Positions 1 to 9,308 of a stretch of 23,404 bases of DNA are shown piece by piece. How positions within the stretch are numbered: position 1 is the stretch's first letter; the number at the start of each line of letters is the position of its first letter. Both the position numbers and the translations under genes were made by a program. The stretch lies in assembly GCA_003427395.1 (NCBI GenBank), contig BFEA01000067.1:772761-796164 (forward strand), written 5' to 3'. The notes below the pieces were generated by a model. That model searched no databases, was not told the DNA's origin, and was given only the letters and a program-made list of their open reading frames with translations. This stretch comes from Chara braunii (lineage: Eukaryota; Streptophyta; Charophyceae; Charales; Characeae).

Positions 1-1290
1 CGTAGTTCCTAATGATGAGGAGACTGAGCTCCTGGTGGTATAAGAACCGAGGATTCTAACCAGTTAACCACCGTTTGCGAGATATGACAAAAAAGGTCAA
101 TTGTGTCCCTCAATACCTCAAAAGCTCAGTCACCGAAAGGGGTAAAAGCAACAGAGTTATCTGCAAAGGATTCAGATTTCAACCTATCTCGTGACGGCAA
201 CAAAAAACCTGGAATCCCAGGGTTACTTCTGATCAAAACATGGATTTCTTCGACATACAAAATATTCAAGAAAGGAGCCACATGGCAACCTTGCCTAACT
301 GATCGTGAGAGGGAAATGTGTGGAGAAAGAGTGTCGTTGTTGTAAAGGCGTGAGGTGACACCGTTGAGCAAGGCTTGAACAACATGTTTAAACTTAGGCC
401 CAAATTCAAATGCAGTCATTGTGGCTTGAAAAAATTCTCAATCAACACGGTCATATGCCTTCTCTAAGTCCAAAAGAATGACCACTAGTTGATCATCCGT
501 TGAAATCACTCATTCCATGAACNGTTCAATAGTCATAATATTGTACAGTATTTGTCTTCCTTGTAGAAACCCTGTTTGCAAGGGGTGGATTATCGTAGGT
601 AAGACATTGCAATCAGGCTGCTAAGATTTTTGAAAAAAAATTGTATACAACAGGCATCAATGTTATCAATCTATAATTGTGAACATCGATACGATCCCCC
701 TTCTTGAAAACAAAGGTAATGATGNCTTCCAAAGTTGAAGCAGGCAGGTCAGCTCCATTCCAAACCATTCGGCATATAGTCAGAAGCTCAGACATAAGGA
801 GCGGGGAAAACCGCTTAAAGAGAACGAAAGGCAGTCCATCAATACCAGACGTTTTGTGATCTGCCAATGATTTAACTGCATCAGCAATCTCCTGCTGTGT
901 CACTTCACCTTCCAGCATCATAGAATGTTGTTGTGAAAGTTTCCGATCTAGCTTAGACCAAATGGGATCATGGAATTGAGTGAGCAAATTTTCCTCGGTA
1001 TGTTGAGCCTGTGAGGCCAACAAACTCTCATAAAATAACGATATGTTGATAACAATAGCTGGTGTATCAACTGCCAAAGGTTGTGCATCTAGGAATGAGT
1101 GTCTCATAGTGAGGACCAATCCTAGCTTTATAGGAGGGCAGCACCCCTCGAAAAAAGGGGCCGTTGTCGGCGCGAATGCCCTTACAAGGGTATCCGCCCT
1201 GGTTTTTGCAGGTGGTAGAGAATAGCTTAAGTTTAAAAGTTTAAGTATTTTGCGTGAGGCGCAGCTGCGTCTATATGTTNACGACGGCAA
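1..1290 (-). pseudogene. LINE-type reverse transcriptase fragment, inactivated
   Basis: Reading leftwards, this is the linker and first two thirds of a non-LTR retrotransposon ORF2 reverse transcriptase, which would copy its RNA at a nicked target. Visible in order: FYESLLASQ near 1025-1050; the SGIDGLPFVLFKRF block near 815-860; FKKGDRIDVHNYRLITL near 660-710; LQTGFLQGRQILYN near 540-590; motif A as LDLEKAYDRVD near 440-475; VRQGCHVAP near 280-305; the motif C box as FADN instead of FADD near 145-165; then FCHISQTVVNW running towards the window edge. Stops interrupt the frame near 518-520, 445-447 and 124-126, and Ns occur at 523 and 725. The FADD to FADN change removes a catalytic aspartate. 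The pieces lie collinear in one orientation, so this is one decayed copy cut by the window start. Seen: motifs and stops. Known: RT motif order. Clade not assigned. Confidence 0.88.
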
Positions 1291-3137
1291 GATGGTTGAC
1301 TAGAATAGAGATTGTGTGGGCGTGTGGATTTTTGAGGCGCGCGTAATCTTTTTAATTGTTGATGACTGAAGAGTCGACGTGATCGCCGACCATATTTTTT
1401 TATTTCTGATTAAGTTAGGATTAAAGAGATTATGTCTCGGTGATTGATGTGCTTGCCTGTGACCCATGCACACGAGCGGAGAACAACACCGACAGCGAGG
1501 AGGTTTGAAGTGTTTTCAGTACACCCGCGCGCCACGNGGTGTCCGTTTATTTAGGCAGTCGTTTAAAGCTAGACCCAGACTTGGGCCTAGCATTAGTAAG
1601 TTACGGTGTCGGACTTTCATCAGAGGGATTCAGGGATCGGGACCTAGCAGCNACAACGAGGGAATATCAGGGTGGCGCGAAGGGAGCCGAGGGGTCCGAC
1701 GTACATGCGAGCCGGCGGGTGATTTGCGCACGGGCCGGGAGAAATTAGAGTGGTGGGGCTTTTCTGCAGGGGCACCGTCCGTCCCCACGCAGCCCGCGGT
1801 GAAGCGGGTCGGGGGTGAATATGCCCGCGGGGCTTTCTTCCACTCTGGTCTTCAAAGTTCTCATTTGAATATTTGCTAATACCGTGAAGGGTATGCGTCG
1901 GGTCGTATCACCTAGGCCCACGCTTGGGCCTTACCGCAAGCCGTACCTTTGACCCAACTTTGGCTGCCTGTACGGAAGCTTGTCCGTTGGGGGCCCGAGG
2001 CGGTAGCAGGCTCCGCTTGAGTAAAGCGGCTTGGGGAAGGTTGTGGCGAAGCTCTGGCGGAAACAGCCAGGCGGGGCTCAGGTATAGGAGTGGGAGACCG
2101 GCTGGTAGTTGGAATTTTTGAAGCCTTTTTCATGATCGCCAGGCTGGCCGAGGCGTTGCCGGGCCGCTGGCTNTAGGAAGCGGCGTTGCTGGCGGGAAGG
2201 GACGGAGAGGNGCGGNGGGNGTATGAAGGTAGCGTGTAGGCTGCGGTCGGAGCGGTACCGTGTAGGGGTCAACTGGTAGCATCAGGCCCGAGCTTCCCCG
2301 ATGGGTCAGTCATTGTGCCTTTCCCCCGGTCAGCTCCCTCTATGGGCGCTAGTGGGTGACGGGCGTAAGTCCAGTCGGGCGGCGCCGGGCAACGGTAGGT
2401 AGAATCAGTAGCACACCGGGCAGCCGCGGGCAGAGTAGACAGGCAGCGGGGAAAGCTGAGACGGGCGGAAGGCGGGTAGATAGGGAATAAGGGAGATGTG
2501 ACCGTGCATAGCAGAGGGAGGATCATGCCTGGCGGAGGCAGGGAGCGACGGGCAACGGAGAGAGAGGCGGCCGGAAAGACCGCTGCGAAAGCTGTCGGGC
2601 AGGCCGCTGCGTCGGGNGTAGTCGGACCGAGGAAAGAGAGGGCGAGGCCGATGGGGGTTGATGAAAAAGGGGGATGAACCCGGCGCGGATTTGCGCCCGG
2701 GTACATTCGACAGGGGGAAGACGAAGGTGGTGGAGAAGACAAGCAAGGCGCAACAGACTGTACCTTTAGTTTTTGGTAGNAAGGGGCGATTCTCGAGATA
2801 TGGCANGTAGGATCGACACCCGAGGAAGGGGGCGATGTATTTGCCCATAGCCGAGGAGAAGATTCATTTTCATTTTTTATCGGGCTTTTCTTTCGTTTCC
2901 TTTTCGTTTCATACTGTCTTACCTGCGCGGCTTCGAGGGCGTCGGCATGCTAGTTTCATCTGCATGCAACTGCAGTTTGATCCTCGTTCTCCTCCTGTCG
3001 AGAAGTCGGGGCTGCATCCCAGGAGGGCTGTCACCGATTGTTGCTGTAGTTCCGATTCGGACTAAGGCGCTCGACTTTGAGCCCGTTAGTACCGCGTTAT
3101 CAAGGAGGTAGGTGTGTGCACGGTTCTTGGAGTGTCA
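1291..3137. other. GC-rich non-genic stretch with small palindromes
   Basis: I see no recognisable gene in these 1.8 kb. Open frames exist on both strands but have no family resemblance and are rich in Arg, Gly, Pro and Ser, as expected from GC-rich noncoding DNA. Two related hairpins stand out. One is CTAGACCCA / TGGGCCTAG at 1569-1590, 8 of 9 bp paired with a 4-nt loop. The other is AGGCCCA / TGGGCCT at 1914-1931, 7 bp. Several N bases lie between 1537 and 2806. A T-rich stretch begins near 2868. Confidence 0.6.
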
Positions 3138-3188
3138 TACCTCGAGGTAGTCATTCCTGATAGTTGTGTGTGATCTTTGGAGATCACA
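3138..3188. repeat. Perfect palindrome plus 8-bp hairpin
   Basis: TACCTCGAGGTA at 3138-3149 is a perfect 12-bp palindrome. It is followed by TGTGATCT (3169-3176), a TTGG loop and AGATCACA (3181-3188), a perfect 8-bp stem. These open the hairpin-dense tract that runs to about 6.97 kb. Function unknown. Confidence 0.75.
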
Positions 3189-3380
3189 ATTGTCTTCATA
3201 GTCGGTCGTCGCCTTATCACCTCCGCTACGTCCCTACTGTTCGGCTTGAAATCGGTCCATCACCCCGGCATGTGGGCTAAGTTGCATGGCTGCGACTCAG
3301 ATAGGAGGTGGAGTACAGTGGTCGAAGAGGTTATAGATTGTAAGTGGGCGAAAGACCAGGGAGGGACTTACCTGCTGTGA

Positions 3381-3540
3381 ACTACTGCTGATTGTCGGAT
3401 ACTGCTGCATACTACGGTTGACTATTATGAACTGCTGCTGCTGTTGTTGACTGTGCATAAGCCGTGGCCGACTGCTGGCGACTGCTACTGTTGGTTGTTG
3501 CATACTACTGCATACCACTGCGGCTGTTGCTGACTGTTAC
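3381..3540. repeat. Degenerate CTG/TACTG-rich low-complexity repeat
   Basis: Words such as ACTGCTG, TACTGCTGCATACTAC and TTGCTGACTG recur irregularly across about 160 bp. On the minus strand this yields a glutamine-rich frame that I regard as a by-product of the repeat, not a protein. It is directly followed by a 6-bp hairpin, CCGCTG / CAGCGG, at 3544-3557. Confidence 0.65.
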
Positions 3541-3617
3541 AGTCCGCTGTGCAGCGGCGATTGGACTTAGAGGAGTGACTGAGCTTGGGAAGGGGGGGAT
3601 GGTGCTGGGATTTGTGA

Positions 3618-3636
3618 GGTCAACAAAGGGTTGACC
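3618..3636. repeat. 7-bp hairpin GGTCAAC / GTTGACC
   Basis: GGTCAAC (3618-3624) and GTTGACC (3630-3636) pair perfectly across a 5-nt loop. A further nested stem lies at 4088-4129: CAATCT / AGATTG outside GCCT / AGGC. The 550 bp between them hold no gene that I can recognise. Confidence 0.7.
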
Positions 3637-4204
3637 TTAACAGTTTGACTTCAGAAGTTGACCAAGCTGTTACTATTCGGCCATCATTGCGGGACCCTCA
3701 GGCGAGTGAAGGTATCAAGGCTCTCTCCTGCGAGTTTTAGAGCACCCCTCTTGTATCTGAGAGACTCAAACTTTCTCCTTCTACCCTTCTTACTCTAAGT
3801 CTAGTCCTGATCTGAGAGGAAGGCGGCAGGCGGGATTGCAACCCGTAGGACCGCAGCAAGACTTTGTGGGGAGTCAGCCCACCAATTGCGGGAGCTCTGC
3901 TGGAACTCAGGAGGAGTTCTGGAGGCAGGGAACTAAAAGGTAACCATTGCTTCCCCTCTATACACCCAAGTATAACCCCTACCTACACACCCTCCTATGT
4001 ATTGGCTGAGTGTATTGTATGCATCCCTATTTTGATTTTTGTCTGACTTTTAGGAGCTAAACCAGACTAAGTAAAAAAATGTCTGTGCAATCTCAGTTTC
4101 AGTTTTGTTGATTGCCTGAAGGCAGATTGTGAGCAGAGGGGAATTGCATCAGGGGGAAGGTTGGGAGGAAGGTGGTTTTGCTTGACATTGGGAGGGTCTT
4201 ATAG

Positions 4205-5113
4205 AGTCAGGCATGGTTCCATAAGATTGGATGGCCTGACTGCTATGTTTGTTCTGTTTTTTTAAAAAGGTCAAGCTTTGTTTCTAGGATGAATGGCTTG
4301 GCCGTTGTGTTTACTTAATTTTGCCAGACTTTGTTTCTAAGATGAATGACCTGGCTATTTGTTTCGTGGGGTTTTAATTGTGCAGACTTGAGGACCAGAC
4401 ACTGTCCCATAAAATTGAATGGTATGGTCATTGTTTATTTTGGGTGGTTTCTGAACAGTCTCTGGGTTTAACTCAGAGTACTCTGCCTTTTTTTGTGCTG
4501 AAAAAAAGGGAGTTGAGCTTTGTTTCTAAGATGAATGGCTCGACTCTTTTTGTTTGTTTTATTCTGAGGGAGTAATTTCTGCTGAGGACAGGGCATGTTC
4601 CATAAAATTTGATGGCTTCGGACTCATGCCGCACACCGATGGATCAGAGAGAAACGAACCTGGCAGAGGACCAGAAATGTTCCATAAGATTGGATGGTAT
4701 GGTCCAATGCCTCGCACATGCCGGAACCCAAAAGGTTATGATTTGGCTATATTTTATTACTATTCTATTTAAAAAAAGGCTGGTCAGACATAGTCCCATA
4801 AGATTGGGTGGTCTGACTATAGCTTATCATAAACTTTGAGAGAATATAATTAAGAATATAACTGAGGGTAATTTTGGGCAGGCTGAGCTTTGTTTCTAAG
4901 ATGAATGGCGTAGTCCTACGCCCAACTTTTGAACACTATGTTCAGATAGGTATATATAACTTGGATATTGAACAGTTAAGGGGGGCTAAGCATTGTTTCT
5001 AAGATGAATAGCTTAGTCATATGCCCAAAGGAAGAGAGAAGTAGTTGTGCAACTTGTTCGTGTATACTCAATGGCCGAGTCAGGCAGGTTCCATAAGATT
5101 GGATGACCTTACT
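4205..5113. repeat. Array of eleven related stem-loop units
   Basis: Eleven copies of a unit of about 35-40 nt lie 10-140 bp apart in one orientation. The loop is conserved around GTTYC(A)TAAGAT(T)GRATG in two versions, one reading GTTCCATAAGATTGGATG and one GTTTCTAAGATGAATG. The loop is flanked by arms that differ from unit to unit but remain complementary. Units lie at 4205-4241 (AGTCAGGC/GCCTGACT), 4269-4303 (GGTCAAGC/GCTTGGCC), 4323-4355 (GCCAG/CTGGC), 4393-4429 (GACCA/TGGTC), 4511-4545 (AGTTGAGC/GCTCGACT), 4592-4630 (GGCATG/CATGCC), 4668-4705 (GGACCA/TGGTCC), 4781-4819 (TGGTCAGAC/GTCTGACTA), 4881-4915 (one mismatch), 4984-5018 (GGCTAAGC/GCTTAGTC) and 5078-5113 (two mismatches). No reading frame explains them. 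I do not recognise the family. Confidence 0.85.
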
Positions 5114-5180
5114 TTACGCCTTATGTAAGCTGGGTATAAGGGGATAAAGCATTGAAAGATCATGAACTATTGTTTGTTCA

Positions 5181-5361
5181 GGTATACTCTGAGATGGCGA
5201 GAGTACTTACCTTTGTGGTTTGACCTGCATGTGACTGAGTGAGGTTACTACTTAGTCTGAGTTTCAGTTTGAGAGGTAGTTGCTTTAGTTGCTCGCCGCG
5301 TGCTAGAGCGATAGGAGTTAGTTCAATTTCTGCATTTTCTGAGCTAAGTTTTTTTACTTAG
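5181..5361. repeat. Three further stem-loops downstream of the array
   Basis: GGTATACTCT (5181-5190) pairs with AGAGTACTTACC (5200-5211) as a 10-bp stem with a 2-nt bulge. GACTGAGT (5233-5240) pairs with ACTTAGTC (5250-5257) with one G-T wobble. CTAAGT (5344-5349) pairs with ACTTAG (5356-5361) across a T-rich loop. They lack the conserved loop of the upstream array. Confidence 0.65.
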
Positions 5362-5434
5362 ATCAATTCTCGCATTTTCTGGGATCTTTTGTTATACTTG
5401 GCCTTGTATAAATATTGGTAAGCTACTTTCTCTA

Positions 5435-5735
5435 CGGGAAGCGTTGCCGAAATTTCTGCAAATCCAAGGAGTTAGTCAATTTTCGACTTTTCAAAGTTCA
5501 ACTTGTCTAAAGTTCATATATGACTAAGTAAAAATCTGGAAAATCTCATTTTCTAAAGGGAGTGCTGCCCAAATTCTTGCTAATTCAGGGAGTTAGACAA
5601 AATTGATCTTTGGAAAGTCAAAGACTATCTCTGTTTTCATATTCGGACTGATATAAATTCTGGAAAGGCATCTTTCCTACGGGAAGCGCTGACGAAATTT
5701 TCTTAGTTTAAAAGAGATAGATTATATTTTGACAG
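5435..5735. repeat. Three-copy degenerate tandem repeat, period about 121-123 bp
   Basis: Three related blocks begin with CTACGGGAAGCGTTGCCGAA (near 5437), CTAAAGGGAGTGCTGCCCAA (near 5557) and CTACGGGAAGCGCTGACGAA (near 5679). Each is followed by an A/T-rich stretch and then GGAGTTAG or GAGATAG. The spacing indicates a unit of about 121-123 bp. No coding potential is apparent. Confidence 0.65.
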
Positions 5736-5780
5736 GTGGCGATTCTGGTGATCCACTTTGTATAGGGGAGATTATGTCAG

Positions 5781-6004
5781 GGTCTACCTTTGCTTTAGGC
5801 ACTGCTTAAAGGTAGATCAAGCTTAGTCAATTAGAAGGGTCTTGGATGAGAATGCGTTATGGAGTTGTTTCTCCATACACTTACGATTTTAGCTTGGGGA
5901 TTGGCCTGTCTTGTATTACAGGTCTTCTAGATCGATTGATTCAGGACTTGGACTAGATTCAGTTTGATCCTACAAGGATCATCTTCTGTTATCACTGATA
6001 ACAG
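5781..6004. repeat. Five strong hairpins in series
   Basis: Five inverted repeats follow one another in 224 bp. GGTCTACCTTT/AAAGGTAGATC (5781-5818) has 11 bp with one wobble. TATGGAG/CTCCATA (5858-5877) has 7 bp. GGCCTGT/ACAGGTC (5903-5924) has 7 bp with one wobble. TGATCCT/AGGATCA (5965-5981) has 7 bp. CTGTTATC/GATAACAG (5986-6004) has 8 bp. None is followed by a T run, so bacterial-type terminators are not implied. A structured RNA is possible, but there is no direct sign of transcription. Confidence 0.75.
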
Positions 6005-6522
6005 GTCGGTTGCCGATTCGTCGGTTTATGATTCAAATCTAATTCACTCTTGTCACTCAACCTAAAGGCTTTATCCCTGTGGTTTGATCTGTTTCATTAT
6101 GTTTTTACCCGGACTTTATTGAATAGTCATTTAACAAAGATACTGAGTATTTTGTTGCTGGGAGGGTGCGCTAAGGTTGAGGTTGGTATGGCTAAAGCAA
6201 GGGGTGTGAGCGCAAAGAATGGTTGAAGCTGACCCCGTGTAGTGTGTGAACTTTTGTTGGATCGTTGATGTGATTGAAGGTATGTTTGTGGTTCGGACTC
6301 TGGATGTGACTGTCTGCGATTACATACATATATGGCTGAGAGGAGTTCCACTGTGACTGTGAGAGGTGATCGTCCTATATAAATAAGCCTTATGTATATA
6401 TTCATATGTGTTTTGGGTATGCGTGCGGCTTACTGTGATCGTGCGCAAAGGGTCAGCCAGGTTATGGGTCGAGGGACAGGGAAGACCCTCTGTTATTCTT
6501 TGTTTTTTAGATTTCTATGGTT
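6005..6522. other. No recognisable feature
   Basis: I see no gene, RNA gene or clear repeat in these 518 bases. Short open frames on both strands have no family resemblance. A sequence resembling a tRNA T-loop (GATTCAAATCT near 6031) lacks any surrounding cloverleaf. Confidence 0.5.
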
Positions 6523-6962
6523 GGACGTTGTCGTCCGTGGCAACCGTCAAAGTCAAACCCCTTTACTTTTGTCCAGGCCTGGAGTGGGGCTCATCTCCAA
6601 GGCAGTAAGAAACGACTGCCACCACAGGTGTGGACCCGTGTACCACCCACTCTGCACAGGGTGCAGAAGAGGGTGTGTGACCTTCAACCGCGCATGACGG
6701 TTGTCTAGCGTCGAGATATTAACCCTCAAAGCGCGTGTCAGCCGACACTTGAGTGTCGACCGCGACCCTCGAGATTAACGAGAACCGCATGAGTATGGGT
6801 ACTACATAGCACGCCATCGTCGTGACCACTTGCGTACATTTGCATTTGCGAGTTGATATGAGTTAGCCCTGTGCCGTGCGGTTTTATACTAAGTCGCGCG
6901 CGCAGCTCCTATCCGATTTTCCGCGTCGGAAAGTTATGGGATAACTACTAAGGGACTAGGAG
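6523..6962. repeat. Second hairpin series ending in a possible three-way junction
   Basis: Short perfect inverted repeats recur: GGACG/CGTCC (6523-6536), CCAGGCCTGG (6573-6582), GGCAGT/ACTGCC (6601-6620), CCACA/TGTGG (6622-6633), CTGCAC/GTGCAG (6652-6666), CAACCG/CGGTTG (6685-6703) and CGACACT/AGTGTCG (6743-6758, 2-nt loop). At 6906-6962 an outer stem CTCCTA/TAGGAG encloses two hairpins, TCCGA/TCGGA (6912-6930) and AGTTAT/ATAACT (6932-6946). That is a compact three-way-junction layout. No family recognised. Confidence 0.6.
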
Positions 6963-7299
6963 TGTTGTCGCGTTGTCGATTCGTGTGTGAGTGTGTTTTA
7001 TTTTTGTGTTCGTAAAGTGGTGTGCGCGTGGTGTATGGGATGCGTCCTAGTCAACCGGCGACGAGTCGCGCTTGGGACCTCAGCCCCCCAAGATGTCGGT
7101 TTGCGTGCGGGTCCGATAGAGGCGTATTACCACGCGTACCCCCTATGCTACAGCGAACGAGACATGCCCTCGGCTGGTCCACCTCTGCGATTGCAACTGA
7201 TTAGCTTTCGTACTGTGGACTGGTAGCTCGGCGGGGATACGCCCACCGAAGGGAGGCGACAACTCTCGTAAGGTGGAGGTAAGTCGTGCCTCGCGTAGG

Positions 7300-8205
7300 C
7301 CCTATCCTGTCGTAGGAGCTCGTGGGAGGTATGGCTGGTGCACTTGGCCGGAGCGGCTCGCGGAAGCTCCATGTATATTAGCGACGAAGTATTCAAACCA
7401 ACTCCTGCGTGACGCGGCCGGGAGGGTCCCGCGCTGCCCTGGTGCGGTGCCGGACCGATGCGCTCGACACCATCATCCGGTCCCCTTTAACCAGCCATGT
7501 TATTCTTTTCTGGTGTGTGACAACTCGCACTGCAGGTTGCGCATGCATGGTCCATTGTTGTCTCAAATGATCCATATCCGTCATTAATCGAGGCTCATCA
7601 ATTTCATTTATCGATGCTCTATGCATGAGTTCAGTCATTTGATTGTTAATCTTTGATAATTGAGAGCGCGAATTGACATTGACAAACTTTTCAATGAGCA
7701 GCCCTCTTTTAAGGATAAGTTAAACTCGCAATCCACCTTGAAACCAGTTAGACAAGGAAGGGAACAACGGTTGTGAATTGCGCCATTGCACCCAAAATTG
7801 AAGCATAAAGCGTCTAAAGTCTTCGGTCTTAATGACCCACTCACGTAACAGCACCCGGTCGCTACCCATTCGAACTGAAGAGTGAAGAAAAAAAAAAAAA
7901 AAAGAGGCAAATGTTCCGATCCTAAAAAGGAAATTACAAAGCAACGAAATTTTTTATGCAAAAGTGAATCCAATGCTAAGAACATGTCAATGCGGCCACG
8001 TGAAATATATTGTTGGGCATATGCCCCAGCCGCGAAGAAGGTATATCCCTTGTCAAAAGGATGCAGCAGACGAAACATGTCAGAGAACCCATTGGTCATA
8101 CCAAAATCGGAAAGTTGAACAACATCTGACGTAACAGGACCCACCCGTAGAGAATCCATTCCAGGCGCAAGCGTACTGATGGCCAGTTTGAATTGGTCTT
8201 GTTTT
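7300..8205 (-). pseudogene. LINE fragment: endonuclease C-terminal part and linker
   Basis: Read leftwards, the 174-codon frame from 8159 contains VQLSDFGMTNGFSDMFRLL, KGYTFFA, then RGRIDMFLALDSLL and a SEHLPL box. This matches the end of the APE-type endonuclease of non-LTR retrotransposons (YTW, SRID, SDHxP). Here the second His motif reads SEH, so the aspartate is lost. A run of 16 A (7888-7903) shifts the frame. Homology-like sequence resumes in another frame with RMGSDRVLLREWVIKTEDF and WVQWRNSQPLFPSLSNWFQG. It then moves to a third frame (7393-7638) with LRQQWTMHAQPAVRVVTHQ and WLVKGDRM, the usual WLxxGD linker before the RT, fading near 7300. At least two frameshifts make it dead. Its linker differs from that of the piece at 1-1290, so the two appear to be separate copies. 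Confidence 0.75.
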
Positions 8206-8279
8206 TTTCTCCCGGAAAAAAAACATTTTACCTAGGTTATCAGAGTGGCCTGGGTCCACTTGCCCGGCCGAGCAAAAAA

Positions 8280-8295
8280 ATATATATATATATAT
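8280..8295. repeat. (TA)n microsatellite
   Basis: Eight TA units follow an A run, inside the left terminal region of the TIR element. They are followed by a TTATTGTTATTATTT stretch. Confidence 0.9.
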
Positions 8296-8878
8296 TATTG
8301 TTATTATTTTTTAATTTGGTAAAGAAATTCGATGTGACCCTAAGGCAAAAGTTGTCCAGTTTATTTTTCTCGATAAGGGCCTCATTAGACCCTCCTTGAA
8401 AATCCGATTCTTAGGAAATCGGCATCGTTACACCGCGTCCTAATTGACCAAATTCCTTGAATGAGTGTGAAAACGCTCCTGAGAGATTTCATTGGATTCC
8501 TCAGAATCCCCGACCAAAATGTCCTTGGATTCAAGGGGTCCTCGCAAGGTCCCTTGGGTTCAAGGAGTCATGATTGATGGAGTGTTCTAGAGCGAGCGTC
8601 GAAAGGAAAATTTGGAGTCGATGTTGGTGCACCGGTCGTCCGTGGTCCATTGGGCGGACATCGTCGGCCTCTAGTACCCGACGGGGCCCTAACGGCCTTC
8701 CATCATTACCGTTGGCGTGTAAATGCGTGGGGGTGGTTCTTCAGGTGCGAGGCGCTTCACGAAGCAGGGTTTTTCATGCACGAGTCGCCAGCCGTGGTGT
8801 CCAACGGTCAAATTTTTGTACTTTTTTACAAGCGATGTTGAAGCACTGTCGGTCAATTGCATTCTAGCGTGTTTTGTC

Positions 8879-9218
8879 AGCTAACAACCATTTCATCAAA
8901 ATGGACATCTTTTATTTTTTGAACAAAATTGAAACTGAGTTTTTTGGCCGAAAAATCGTCAAAATTTGTTGTTCTTGGAGGTCCGGCGTTTGTAAAACGC
9001 TGGACCCCCTGGCTGTACATGGACCTAGCTTGAAACCAGGGACATCCAGGCAGTCCTACTTGGATGTCCCTGGTCTCAAGCTAGGTCCATGTACAGCCTG
9101 GGGGTCCAGCGTTGAACCCCTATGAACAACAAATTTTGAAAGTTTTCGGCCAAAAAACTCGGTTTCAATTTCGTTCAAAAAATAAAAGATGTCCATTTTG
9201 ACAAAATGGCAGTTAGCT
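8879..9218. repeat. 340-bp snapback inverted repeat
   Basis: The left arm 8879-9048 and right arm 9061-9218 are reverse complements with high identity (by eye about nine in ten), separated by a 12-nt loop. The outermost pairing is AGCTAAC/GTTAGCT and the innermost CCAGGGACATCCA/TGGATGTCCCTGG. The left arm has a small extra insert that itself folds: GGTCC..GCGTTT / AAACGC..GGACC around 8979-9005. Open frames on both strands give near-identical peptides because of the symmetry and should not be read as genes. If transcribed, it would yield a long double-stranded hairpin RNA. Confidence 0.95.
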
Positions 9219-9308
9219 ATTGTCGGGCGCATTGATGCAAGCTTTGTTTGATACACGTCTCGCATGCTGCGATTCATGGCAGATGTCCTCCGGCGGTTCC
9301 CGCTCCTG

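Noticed and set aside
1912-2848. Arg/Pro-rich frames of 65-157 codons on both strands
   Set aside because: They overlap in several frames, contain N bases, lack family resemblance and fit GC-rich noncoding sequence.
3297-3518. Glutamine-rich minus-strand frame
   Set aside because: Produced by the degenerate CTG-rich repeat.
4205-5113. CRISPR array
   Set aside because: Spacing is irregular, the conserved part is a loop with changing arms, no cas genes are present and the context is eukaryotic.
5781-6004. Rho-independent terminators
   Set aside because: The hairpins are not followed by T runs, and bacterial termination is not expected in this genome.
6025-6045. tRNA gene suggested by GATTCAAATCT
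   Set aside because: No acceptor, D or anticodon stems surround the T-loop-like word.
8874-9125. Pair of similar peptides encoded on opposite strands
   Set aside because: The similarity is a consequence of the snapback symmetry.
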